From Pseudomonadota bacterium (GTDB lineage: Bacteria; Pseudomonadota; Alphaproteobacteria; RF32; CAG-239), in assembly GCA_021617435.1 (NCBI GenBank), contig JAJWCP010000085.1, positions 1 to 6,040 on the forward strand: a DNA stretch of 6,040 bases, in the 5' to 3' direction. Below, one piece after another: positions 1-6,040 of the stretch (position 1 is the stretch's first letter; each line of letters starts with the position of its first letter). Position numbers and translations under genes: made by a program. Below the pieces are notes generated by a model. That model searched no databases, was not told where the DNA came from, and saw only the letters and a program-made list of their open reading frames with translations.

Positions 1-55
1 GTTAAGCATCATATACTATAACCGCCTAAAATACAATAAAATTTAGGGTGTAACC

Positions 56-1138
56 ATGAAGGTAGATGTTTTTGATTTTGAACTGGACAAAGATTTAATT
101 GCCAAAGAACCGGTTAATCCGCGCGATTCTTCCCGTTTGCTTGATTTGTCAAAAGAAGATGAAATCAACGACCGACACTTTTATGATTTGCCCGATATTT
201 TGCAAAAGGGCGATGTTTTGGTTTTTAATGATACCAAAGTTATTCCGGCGCGTTTGTACGGCAAGCGCGGTGATGCTTTGGTTGAAGTTACGCTGTATCA
301 TCCTGAAGACGGCAAAGCCTGGTGGTCGTTTGTTAAAAACGCCAAACGCTTAAAAGCCGGTGATGAGGTTAAGTTTTATACTGATGAAATTGCGGCGGAA
401 GATTCTGATTTTTCCGCCATTGTGCTTGAAAAAAACGGCGAAGACGGCGTTTTGCTGCAATTTACCTGTGAGGTTGACGCTTTAGGGCACATGCTTGAAA
501 AATACGGTTCAATGCCGCTTCCTCCTTATATCAAGCGTGATAAACCGGGGCAGGGGCTTTGGAATAAATATAATGACAAAGAAAATTATCAAACTGTTTA
601 TGCTAAATATGACGGCGCGGTTGCCGCTCCCACTGCCGGATTACATTTTACACAAAATGTGTTAAACGCGCTGGATAAAAAAGGTGTAACTAAAGTGTTT
701 TTAACCCTGCATGTCGGCGCCGGAACTTTTTTGCCGGTTAAAACCGAAGATACCAAAGATCATAAAATGCACGCTGAATACGGCATAATTTCAGAACAGA
801 CCGCAAATGTAATCAATAAGGCAAAAAAAGAAGGTCGCCGTATTATTGCCGTCGGCACTACATCAGTCCGTCTGCTTGAAAGCGCCGCCGATGACAACGG
901 CGTGTTGCACCCCTTTGCCGGCGAAACCGATATTTTTATCACCCCCGGCTATAAGTTTAAAATAATTGATATGATTATCACTAATTTCCATTTGCCTAAG
1001 TCAACTTTGTTTATGCTTATTTGCGCCATTGCCGGAACTGAACGCATGAAAGCGGCTTATCAACACGCTATAAACAAGCGCTATCGTTTTTATTCGTACG
1101 GCGACAGCTCTATTTTAAAATGCGTAAATAAAATTTAA
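56..1138 (+). CDS. queA: S-adenosylmethionine:tRNA ribosyltransferase-isomerase QueA
   Basis: QueA transfers and isomerises the ribosyl part of S-adenosylmethionine onto preQ1 at the wobble position 34 of tRNAs for Asp, Asn, His and Tyr, giving epoxyqueuosine; it is cytoplasmic. The 360-residue product is of full family length and is recognised by PRDSSRLL (22-29), VFNDTKVIPARLYG (56-69), MPLPPYIKR (153-161), AVAAPTAGLHFT (188-199), LHVGAGTF (218-225), GTTSVRLLES (267-276), TNFHLPKSTLFML (309-321) and the C-terminal YRFYSYGD (343-350). The MKVDVFDF start and the WWSFVKNAKRL block (89-99) fit alphaproteobacterial QueA. The ATG start is supported by AGGG at 45-48, seven bases upstream, and by the normal N-terminus. 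A TATACT at 12-17 could be a -10 box, but no clear -35 lies inside the window. The tRNA-guanine transglycosylase gene (tgt), often next to queA, does not follow here. No key motif appears missing, and the identification is firm. Confidence 0.97.
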   Translation: MKVDVFDFELDKDLIAKEPVNPRDSSRLLDLSKEDEINDRHFYDLPDILQKGDVLVFNDTKVIPARLYGKRGDALVEVTLYHPEDGKAWWSFVKNAKRLKAGDEVKFYTDEIAAEDSDFSAIVLEKNGEDGVLLQFTCEVDALGHMLEKYGSMPLPPYIKRDKPGQGLWNKYNDKENYQTVYAKYDGAVAAPTAGLHFTQNVLNALDKKGVTKVFLTLHVGAGTFLPVKTEDTKDHKMHAEYGIISEQTANVINKAKKEGRRIIAVGTTSVRLLESAADDNGVLHPFAGETDIFITPGYKFKIIDMIITNFHLPKSTLFMLICAIAGTERMKAAYQHAINKRYRFYSYGDSSILKCVNKI

Positions 1139-1173
1139 ACCAAAGTTGTGTTATAGCAAAGCATCAAAACGTT

Positions 1174-1180
1174 AAAGGAG
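1174..1180 (+). promoter_or_regulatory. Shine-Dalgarno of the GGDEF-like gene
   Basis: AAAGGAG lies six bases before the ATG at 1187. It is the best match to the anti-Shine-Dalgarno sequence in the window and fixes the start of the membrane GGDEF-like protein. It suggests efficient translation from a transcript that may begin upstream of queA. Confidence 0.8.
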
Positions 1181-1186
1181 TTTTTT

Positions 1187-2335
1187 ATGTTTGCTGATCT
1201 GTTCGGTAAACTGCTTGCCGGTACTAAAACGTCATATATTCCGGCAGCGGTTTTTGCCGCGGCATTTTTTTATTTTTGCTCTGCGCTTAATTTTGCGCCG
1301 GAACAAAATGTAATGTGGTATGTTCTGTTTTATGTTTTTTGCGGCATAAATGCCGCGTTTTTGCTTTTTTTGCAGCAAACCAAAACAATATTTATAACAA
1401 TTTGGCTCCTCATTGCCGGTATAACCCTTAACAACCTGAAAATAAATTACGGCATCGGCTTTACCACCTCGCCATCATGGGAGCTTTTGTTAATTTTATT
1501 GCCGCTTAATTGGTTGTTTTTTTTAATCCGTGATGACATCCCCTTAAATAATAACAATAATTTTTATTGTCTGTGCGCGGTATTATTTCAGACGTTTTTA
1601 ATAGAAAAAGCCAAATATTTTATGCCCGACATACCCGCTTATGGTGTCTCTTTAATCGGTGCGGAATGGATTGTCGTAATTTTAGTGGCGCTTATTTGGC
1701 ACAGCTGCAATAACACAATCAAAAACGCCGGTGTCACCTACGCCTTAATCAGTATCGGTTTTGCCTTATTTTATGCCGATTCGCCTGCCGCGGTGGCCAT
1801 CTTTTTTGCCGCTTCGTCGTTTATTTTGCTGTCAGCTTCGGTGCACGCGTTTTTATACGGCTTATTGCGTGACGCTTTAACCGGAGTACACAGCCGCACA
1901 GCGTACTATCGCCATGCAAAATCGGCATTCCCGTTAAAGTACAGTTTAGGAGTGATTTATATTGATAATTATGAAAAAATACGCATGGTTTACGGTGCGC
2001 GCAAAACCGATATGCTCACTAAGATGATTGTTAACAAAATTCAAGAAGCCGATACCGGCGCCGCTATTTATCGCTACAATGATGACGAGTTTATTTTAAT
2101 TTTCAAAAACGAAAATAAAAAACAAGGTCGCGAATATCTTGAAAACATTCGCCGCAGTATTGCCGGTTCAGAATTTATGTTGGGTCGCAAACCTGTAAAA
2201 GAAGTTATTACTATCTCCGCCGGCATTTCCGAGAAAAAGCGCAGCGATGCCGATGCAGAAGTGGTTTTAACCCGCACACGTGAAAAAGTGCAGAAAGCTT
2301 ATAAGTTTACTCAAAACCTAACCTCTGAAGCTTAA
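1187..2335 (+). CDS. Polytopic membrane protein with degenerate GGDEF domain
   Basis: The 382-residue product has two parts. Residues 1-225 hold seven or eight hydrophobic segments (about 17-36, 42-63, 67-83, 97-114, 126-142, 155-172, 182-196 and 200-225), with an NNNNN loop at 121-125. Residues 228-380 are a cytoplasmic GGDEF-like domain: RDALTGVHSR (228-237), the metal and substrate strand around YIDNYEKIRMVYG (258-270), RYNDDEF (296-302) and TISAGIS (342-348). Compared with PleD, the metal Asp327 is Tyr258, the guanine-binding Asn335 is Arg266, and the GGDEF glycines are Asn298 and Asp299; Asp275 (PleD Asp344) and Glu301 remain. The RxxD inhibitory site is absent. I infer that it does not make cyclic di-GMP and may act as a sensor, a GTP or c-di-GMP binder, or a partner protein. 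The ATG has a strong Shine-Dalgarno, AAAGGAG (1174-1180), six bases upstream. The 48-base gap after queA has no visible terminator, so co-transcription is likely. The ligand is unknown. Confidence 0.85.
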   Translation: MFADLFGKLLAGTKTSYIPAAVFAAAFFYFCSALNFAPEQNVMWYVLFYVFCGINAAFLLFLQQTKTIFITIWLLIAGITLNNLKINYGIGFTTSPSWELLLILLPLNWLFFLIRDDIPLNNNNNFYCLCAVLFQTFLIEKAKYFMPDIPAYGVSLIGAEWIVVILVALIWHSCNNTIKNAGVTYALISIGFALFYADSPAAVAIFFAASSFILLSASVHAFLYGLLRDALTGVHSRTAYYRHAKSAFPLKYSLGVIYIDNYEKIRMVYGARKTDMLTKMIVNKIQEADTGAAIYRYNDDEFILIFKNENKKQGREYLENIRRSIAGSEFMLGRKPVKEVITISAGISEKKRSDADAEVVLTRTREKVQKAYKFTQNLTSEA

Positions 2336-3141
2336 AGTTTAAGGTCAATGTCTTTGCGCTTTGCGGCAACAAATATCAGTACGGCACCCAATAAAATAAA
2401 CGGAAGCGACAGCAGTTGTCCCATGGTGATATGAGCAAAAATAAAGCCGAGTTGCGCGTCAGGTTCGCGAAATTGCTCCAAAAATGCCCGGAATATGCCA
2501 TAACCGAACAAAAACAGCCCGGAAGTAAAGCCGGTGTGTTGCCGTACCCATTGCTTTTGCCATAGCAAATTTAAAATTATAAACAAAAGCAAACCTTCAA
2601 GCGCGGCTTCATATAACTGTGACGGATGGCGCGGCAAATATCCTCCCGCCGGAAACCTGATTGCCCACGGAACCTCAGCAACTCTGCCCCAAAGCTCGTC
2701 ATTAACAAAATTAGCCAAGCGTCCGCAAAAAATCCCGATAGGGGCGTAAAGGGCGATTAAATCGGTAATGCTTAAAAAGCTGTAATTATATTTTTTGGTA
2801 ACCAGATAAGTGGCGATAATTACGCCTATGATTCCGCCGTGAAATGACATTCCGCCATGCCAAATGGCAAAAATTTCAAGCGGATTTTTCGCAAACATAT
2901 TGAGCCCGTAAAACAGCACATAACCGAAACGTCCGCCCAAAACAATGCCAAGCGTGATATAAAACACCATATCTTCTAAAGCCGCTTTTGAAATCGGCAG
3001 ACTAAATTTTTTGATATTTCGTGATACCAAAAACCACGCCGCAACAATGCCGAACAAATATGCCATTGAATACCAACGCACGGCGAGCGGACCGATTGAA
3101 AATATAATCGGTGAAATGTCAGGGTAAGCAAAACCGTTCAT
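2332..3141 (-). CDS. lgt: Prolipoprotein diacylglyceryl transferase Lgt
   Basis: Lgt is the inner-membrane enzyme that moves diacylglycerol from phosphatidylglycerol to the lipobox cysteine of prolipoproteins, the first step of lipoprotein maturation. The 269-residue length is normal. Recognisable blocks are IGPLAVRWYSMAY (16-28), GGMSFHGGIIG (96-106), GRLANFVNDELWGR (140-153), RHPSQLYEAALEG (171-183) and FREPDAQ (224-230). Residues matching the E. coli functional set, aligned from memory, are His101 (H103), Arg141 (R143), Asn144 (N146) and Arg225 (R239); all are present. Several hydrophobic segments run through the protein, as expected for a seven-helix enzyme. The ATG at 3141 is preceded on its strand by AAAGGA (3153-3148), six bases away, which supports this start. 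The stop codon overlaps that of the convergent GGDEF-like gene through a shared TTAA. Upstream it faces the YbjN-type gene across an AT-rich spacer. It appears intact and probably functional. Confidence 0.97.
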   Translation of the reverse strand: MNGFAYPDISPIIFSIGPLAVRWYSMAYLFGIVAAWFLVSRNIKKFSLPISKAALEDMVFYITLGIVLGGRFGYVLFYGLNMFAKNPLEIFAIWHGGMSFHGGIIGVIIATYLVTKKYNYSFLSITDLIALYAPIGIFCGRLANFVNDELWGRVAEVPWAIRFPAGGYLPRHPSQLYEAALEGLLLFIILNLLWQKQWVRQHTGFTSGLFLFGYGIFRAFLEQFREPDAQLGFIFAHITMGQLLSLPFILLGAVLIFVAAKRKDIDLKL

Positions 3142-3171
3142 AAAATATCCTTTACCGTTTTTTTATTTTGT

Positions 3172-3186
3172 TTAAGAGTATATTAA
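3172..3186. promoter_or_regulatory. Candidate CtrA-type site TTAA-N7-TTAA
   Basis: TTAA at 3172-3175 and TTAA at 3183-3186 are separated by exactly seven bases, matching the full binding motif of the alphaproteobacterial cell-cycle regulator CtrA. A minus-strand TATACT (3182-3177), a possible -10 for lgt, lies between the two halves, so a bound regulator would cover it. In such AT-rich DNA a chance match is quite possible, and no ctrA gene is in view. Confidence 0.25.
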
Positions 3187-3243
3187 AAAACTTCAGATAA
3201 TCCACATATAAAAATTTTTATTTATGCCCAAATTTTACATCTT

Positions 3244-3256
3244 GTTGATAATCAAC
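3244..3256. repeat. 13-base perfect palindrome GTTGATAATCAAC
   Basis: GTTGAT and ATCAAC form a perfect inverted repeat around a central A. The halves resemble the FNR/FixK half-sites TTGAT and ATCAA, but they are one base apart instead of four, so it is not a standard FNR box. The position, 127 bases before the YbjN-type start and 103 bases before the lgt start, would suit an operator, though that is inference. Confidence 0.4.
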
Positions 3257-3370
3257 GATATTTTTTTAAAGATTTTTTTGCCGCTGTGAATATAGTGGAA
3301 AACTTTTTAAACTTTATTGCCTGAAACGACTCGCTGTTGCACTGTAAAAACAGTTAATTTATCAAATTTT

Positions 3371-3374
3371 GAGG
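3371..3374 (+). promoter_or_regulatory. Shine-Dalgarno deciding the ybjN-like start
   Basis: GAGG lies eight bases before the ATG at 3383. The reading frame could be extended upstream to a TTG at 3317, but that codon has no Shine-Dalgarno and would add 22 residues unlike the family's N-terminus. The ATG at 3383 is therefore preferred. Confidence 0.7.
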
Positions 3375-3382
3375 ATACCCGA

Positions 3383-3868
3383 ATGTTTTCGGCAATACAA
3401 ACCAAACCGATATATAATCCGATAGATGCCGTTGAAAATATGTTTCAAGGAAAATCGGTGGAGTTTGAACGCCGCAGTTCTACTGAAGTTGTGGCGGAAG
3501 TTGAGGGCAAATGGGATAACATGTTGCTCTTTTTTGCGTGGGAGGAACATCTGCGCTGTTTGCACATTTCATGTTTGATGAACATAGATTCGCCTACCGC
3601 TGATACCGGCAAAATTTTTGAGCTTTTGGCTTTGGTTAATGAAGATATGTGGCTTGGACATTTTTCATATTGGAACGAGCGCAAAATGCCGATGTTTAAA
3701 CATTCGCTGATTATTAATCCAGATGAATCTGATTTTTTCGGCAAATTGGAACAAGTCTTTTCTATTGCAGTGAGCGAGTGCGAGCAGATGTATCCGATAT
3801 TCAAAGCCGTGCTGACACAGAATATGTCGCCGCGTCAGGTGCTGTTCCCAACAAGGTTTGTGCAATAA
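3383..3868 (+). CDS. YbjN-domain protein (secretion-chaperone-like fold)
   Basis: The 161-residue product belongs to the YbjN family, whose fold resembles type III secretion chaperones; the molecular role in Alphaproteobacteria is not established. In E. coli, YbjN has been linked to stress and motility phenotypes. Matching blocks are NPIDAVE (12-18), FERRS (28-32), LLFFAWEE (48-55), ALVNEDMWLGHF (83-94), MFKH (104-107) and SECEQMYPIF (131-140). There is no signal peptide or membrane segment, so it is expected to be cytoplasmic. Length is normal for the alphaproteobacterial form when the ATG at 3383 is used. In many Alphaproteobacteria I recall this gene next to proC; here it stands alone between lgt and the ABC exporter, which gives no functional clue. 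It ends only three bases from the convergent exporter gene. The family call is firm, the function unknown. Confidence 0.88.
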   Translation: MFSAIQTKPIYNPIDAVENMFQGKSVEFERRSSTEVVAEVEGKWDNMLLFFAWEEHLRCLHISCLMNIDSPTADTGKIFELLALVNEDMWLGHFSYWNERKMPMFKHSLIINPDESDFFGKLEQVFSIAVSECEQMYPIFKAVLTQNMSPRQVLFPTRFVQ

Positions 3869-3871
3869 GCT

Positions 3872-5638
3872 TTAAGCGTTTTTAAATTGTGCGTTATATA
3901 AAGCGGTATAAGCGCCGTTTGGATTTTTGAGCAACTCTTCATGTGTGCCGCTTTCAATAACCTGTCCGTCATTAACCACAATAATCTGGCCGGCGTTTTT
4001 AATAGTGGATAAGCGGTGTGCAATTACAAATACTGTACGGTGCGCCATCAGGTTTTCAATCGCTTTTTGCACCACCGCTTCAGACTTATTGTCAAGCGCG
4101 GAGGTTGCCTCGTCTAAAATAACAATCGGAGCGTCTTTGATTAATGCGCGGGCAATAGCAAGGCGCTGTTTTTGTCCGCCTGAAAGCACGGCGCCGCGTT
4201 CGCCGATTTCAGTATCTAATCCGTCTTTTAATCCGGCAACAAAGTTGTCTAAATATACAAGTTTCAACACGTCAAAAATCTCCGCCTCCGTGGCGTTAGG
4301 TTTTCCGAGCAAAATATTTTCTCTGATAGTGCCTGAAAACAAAAAGTTATCTTGAAATACCACGGCGATATTGTCACGCAATGATTCTAACGAGTATTTT
4401 TTAATGTTAACTCCGTCAATCAAAATCTGTCCTGAGGTAACGTCATAAAAGCGCGGCAACAGATTAACCAACGTGGTTTTGCCACCGCCGGAATTTCCGA
4501 CAATCGCCACATTAGAACCTGCCGGAACATCAATGGCAATGTTTTTTAAAACCGGACAACCGGGCACATATTCAAAGCAAACATTTTCAAACCTAATTCC
4601 TTTGCTGACTTTTTGTAAAGTTTTTGGTTTTTCGCAATTTTCAATTCGCGGCTTAATATTTAAGATGTCTATAATGCGCTCAATTGCCAAAAACGAAACC
4701 TGCACATTGTTATAACTTTTGCCGATGCTTTTAATCGGGGTGTACAGCAAAACCAAAGCGGTGATAAATGATACAAAGTTACCGGCTGAAATTTTGCCGT
4801 CAACAATCAGCGTGCTACCGTACCAGATAACTCCGCCGATACCGGCTGAAACAATAATGTGCATTAAAGGCGTCATCCAACCGGTGCGCTGCACCACTTT
4901 CATTGTAAGCTTAAAAATAATTCGCAAAGTCGCGTCAAAGCGGTTGTATATATAAGACTGCAAATTGTAAGCTGAAATAGTTTTGCTGCCGTTATGAGTT
5001 TCATTATAGTTGGTGTAAATTTTGGTTGTTTCTTCCACATTGCGGGCAATGCTTTTTTTAATCCGCCGCTTAACCGATGAAAGCGGCAACAAGGCGCCGA
5101 GTAAAAACACAATGGCGATAATTGAAAGCTGCCATGAGTTATAAATCAGCACCCCGATTAATGAAACGGAAGAAAAAAAGCGAGAGAAAAAGGTTTTTAA
5201 ATTTTCCAAAAGACCGGTGCAGGCAGTGTCGCAGTCGGTTGCAAAGCGCTGAATAACCACGCCGGAATCATTAGTGTCAAAAAATGACGTTTCCAAACAA
5301 AGCAGCTTTTTAAACAAAGCGCGTTTAACATCATGGTTTATTTTAGTGCCGACCCAAGTGTTCAAATAAGTCGCGGCATAATTTAAGCACCCTTGCACTG
5401 AGGTAAAGGCAATAATCAAAAACGGAATATAAGCCGGCGATTGTGATGATTTATCAACCAAAACAATATCCATATATGGCTTTAAGGCAAGCGCCACAAC
5501 CGAATCAAGCGCGCCAATCGGAATAGTGATTAAAATTGCCATTAAGGCTCTGAAAGCATAAGGCTTTACAAAAGGCCACATAGCCTTGTAATGCTCATGA
5601 AAACTCATTTTAAGTTCAACCGGTACGCTTTTTGCCAT
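3872..5638 (-). CDS. MsbA-type ABC exporter (fused membrane and ATPase domains)
   Basis: This 588-residue half-transporter has an N-terminal six-helix domain (about 25-320) and a C-terminal ATPase (about 348-580); it should work as a homodimer in the inner membrane. Visible motifs are the A-loop Tyr357, Walker A GNSGGGKTT (381-389, Lys387), Q-loop Gln429, signature LSGGQ (485-489), Walker B VILDE (506-510, catalytic Glu510), D-loop SALD (513-516) and switch His541. All are intact, so it should hydrolyse ATP. Overall shape and length fit MsbA and related lipid exporters, which flip lipid A-core or phospholipids across the inner membrane; a drug or peptide substrate cannot be excluded, so no symbol is given. 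The ATG at 5638 has only a weak GGGA (5652-5649) ten bases upstream; Met11 (5608) is an alternative start with no better site. It lies 18 bases downstream of the DUF1294 gene and is probably translated from the same transcript. Confidence 0.9.
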   Translation of the reverse strand: MAKSVPVELKMSFHEHYKAMWPFVKPYAFRALMAILITIPIGALDSVVALALKPYMDIVLVDKSSQSPAYIPFLIIAFTSVQGCLNYAATYLNTWVGTKINHDVKRALFKKLLCLETSFFDTNDSGVVIQRFATDCDTACTGLLENLKTFFSRFFSSVSLIGVLIYNSWQLSIIAIVFLLGALLPLSSVKRRIKKSIARNVEETTKIYTNYNETHNGSKTISAYNLQSYIYNRFDATLRIIFKLTMKVVQRTGWMTPLMHIIVSAGIGGVIWYGSTLIVDGKISAGNFVSFITALVLLYTPIKSIGKSYNNVQVSFLAIERIIDILNIKPRIENCEKPKTLQKVSKGIRFENVCFEYVPGCPVLKNIAIDVPAGSNVAIVGNSGGGKTTLVNLLPRFYDVTSGQILIDGVNIKKYSLESLRDNIAVVFQDNFLFSGTIRENILLGKPNATEAEIFDVLKLVYLDNFVAGLKDGLDTEIGERGAVLSGGQKQRLAIARALIKDAPIVILDEATSALDNKSEAVVQKAIENLMAHRTVFVIAHRLSTIKNAGQIIVVNDGQVIESGTHEELLKNPNGAYTALYNAQFKNA

Positions 5639-5656
5639 TGAATATAAGTCCCGCTG

Positions 5657-6040
5657 TTAAAAAATATGTAAAAACTTTGCGATATAATATACCGCAGTCA
5701 GCTGAATAATTAGCGTCAGCCAAAATAAAGACTGATAACTTTTCTTTTTGGTTTTGTGGTGAAAAATTTTTTGCGCGATAAAAGCTCCGACCCAACCGCC
5801 CAACAGTTCTAATGTGTGGAGTTGCATCTCTGGCACGCGCCATTGCCCTTTAATTGCGGCTTTTTTATCGGTTCCGTAGGCAATAATTGTTACCAAATTG
5901 ATGATTATAATATGCAAAAGCACAAATACCCATATCAGTTTTGGCGAAAACGGCGACAACTTAAACATATATGTTTCCATATAATAAGCTGCGCCAATAA
6001 CCAATCCGAAATATATCAAAAAAAACGGATTACGTTGTAA
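5657..6040 (-). CDS. DUF1294 membrane protein, 5' end beyond window
   Basis: This is a small membrane protein of the DUF1294 family, function unknown. The 127 residues in view carry the family motifs YGTDK (55-59), WRVPE (67-71), GGWVGAFIAQ (81-90), HHKTKKKSY (94-102) and FW (106-107), with hydrophobic stretches at about 6-24, 35-55 and 107-125. The frame stays open through the last base of the window. Inside it, the first possible starts are a TTG at 6019 and ATGs at 5980 and 5968, none with a Shine-Dalgarno, and a start at either ATG would remove the first hydrophobic segment. I therefore treat it as 5'-partial. Some relatives are longer and have an N-terminal cold-shock domain fused to DUF1294; whether that applies cannot be seen here. 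It lies 18 bases upstream of the ABC exporter on the same strand, suggesting co-transcription. Confidence 0.85.
   Translation of the reverse strand, partial: LQRNPFFLIYFGLVIGAAYYMETYMFKLSPFSPKLIWVFVLLHIIIINLVTIIAYGTDKKAAIKGQWRVPEMQLHTLELLGGWVGAFIAQKIFHHKTKKKSYQSLFWLTLIIQLTAVYYIAKFLHIF

Larger units (their letters stand above)
3142..3382. promoter_or_regulatory. Divergent AT-rich promoter spacer, lgt / ybjN-like
   Basis: This 241-base spacer is the only sizeable non-coding stretch in the window, and it must hold the promoters for lgt (leftward) and the YbjN-type gene (rightward). It is rich in A and T runs and contains a TTAA-N7-TTAA site (3172-3186), a 14-base AT palindrome (3208-3221) and a 13-base palindrome (3244-3256). 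On the minus strand TATACT (3182-3177) is a plausible -10 for lgt, without a good -35. On the plus strand TATAGT (3291-3296) is a plausible -10 for the YbjN-type gene, again without a convincing -35. I see no tRNA, structured riboswitch or well-supported small gene in it. The promoter role follows from gene orientation; the individual elements are tentative. Confidence 0.6.

Noticed and set aside
1..46. Tail of an upstream plus-strand gene ending at TAG 44-46
   Set aside because: The frame from base 2 is open to that stop, but fourteen codons with no recognisable motif cannot support a gene call; another frame also stops at 19-21.
3198..3206. TAATCCACA, one mismatch from the DnaA box TTATCCACA
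   Set aside because: A single near-match without a cluster of boxes or origin-linked genes does not support a replication origin.
3244..3256. FNR/FixK box
   Set aside because: The half-sites TTGAT and ATCAA are separated by one base, not the four required.
3317..3382. Upstream extension of the YbjN-type protein from a TTG
   Set aside because: There is no Shine-Dalgarno and the extra residues do not match the family; ATG at 3383 has GAGG at good spacing.
3445..3804. A 119-codon minus-strand frame inside the YbjN-type gene
   Set aside because: The plus-strand frame has clear family motifs, while the opposite frame looks like no known protein.
3869..3885. Terminator between the YbjN-type gene and the exporter
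   Set aside because: The GCTTTAAGC stem is only three or four pairs, too weak despite the following T run.
3927..4355. A 142-codon open frame on the plus strand opposite the exporter's ATPase domain
   Set aside because: It is antisense to strongly conserved ABC motifs, has no recognisable domain and no good ribosome binding site; it is a shadow of the exporter gene.

Overview
The window is an AT-rich, densely coded stretch of a bacterial chromosome. The best guess at a host is an alphaproteobacterium of low GC content. QueA begins MKVDVFDF and carries a WWSFVKNAKRL block, and the YbjN-type protein has the ALVNEDMWLGHF and SECEQMYPIF blocks; both patterns are, from memory, typical of Alphaproteobacteria. 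The low GC and AT-rich spacer resemble uncultured host-associated lineages of that class, but nothing here fixes the taxon.

Layout: queA (56-1138, +) is followed after 48 bases by a membrane protein with a degenerate GGDEF domain (1187-2335, +). This ends tail to tail, overlapping by four bases, with lgt (2332-3141, -). A 241-base AT-rich divergent spacer (3142-3382) separates lgt from a YbjN-family protein (3383-3868, +). That gene in turn ends three bases from the end of an MsbA-type ABC exporter (3872-5638, -). Upstream of the exporter on the same strand lies a DUF1294 membrane protein (5657-6040, -), which probably continues past the window's right edge.

Functionally this is mostly housekeeping and cell-envelope biology: tRNA queuosine modification, lipoprotein lipidation (Lgt), probable lipid A or phospholipid flipping (MsbA type), and two small proteins of unknown function. 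There are no mobile elements, RNA genes, CRISPR arrays or defence genes. The points most worth a second look are the GGDEF protein whose active site is eroded at several defined positions, the TTAA-N7-TTAA (CtrA-like) site and the 13-base palindrome in the only sizeable spacer, and the open 5' end of the DUF1294 gene. I see no convincing evidence of a previously undescribed multi-gene system.
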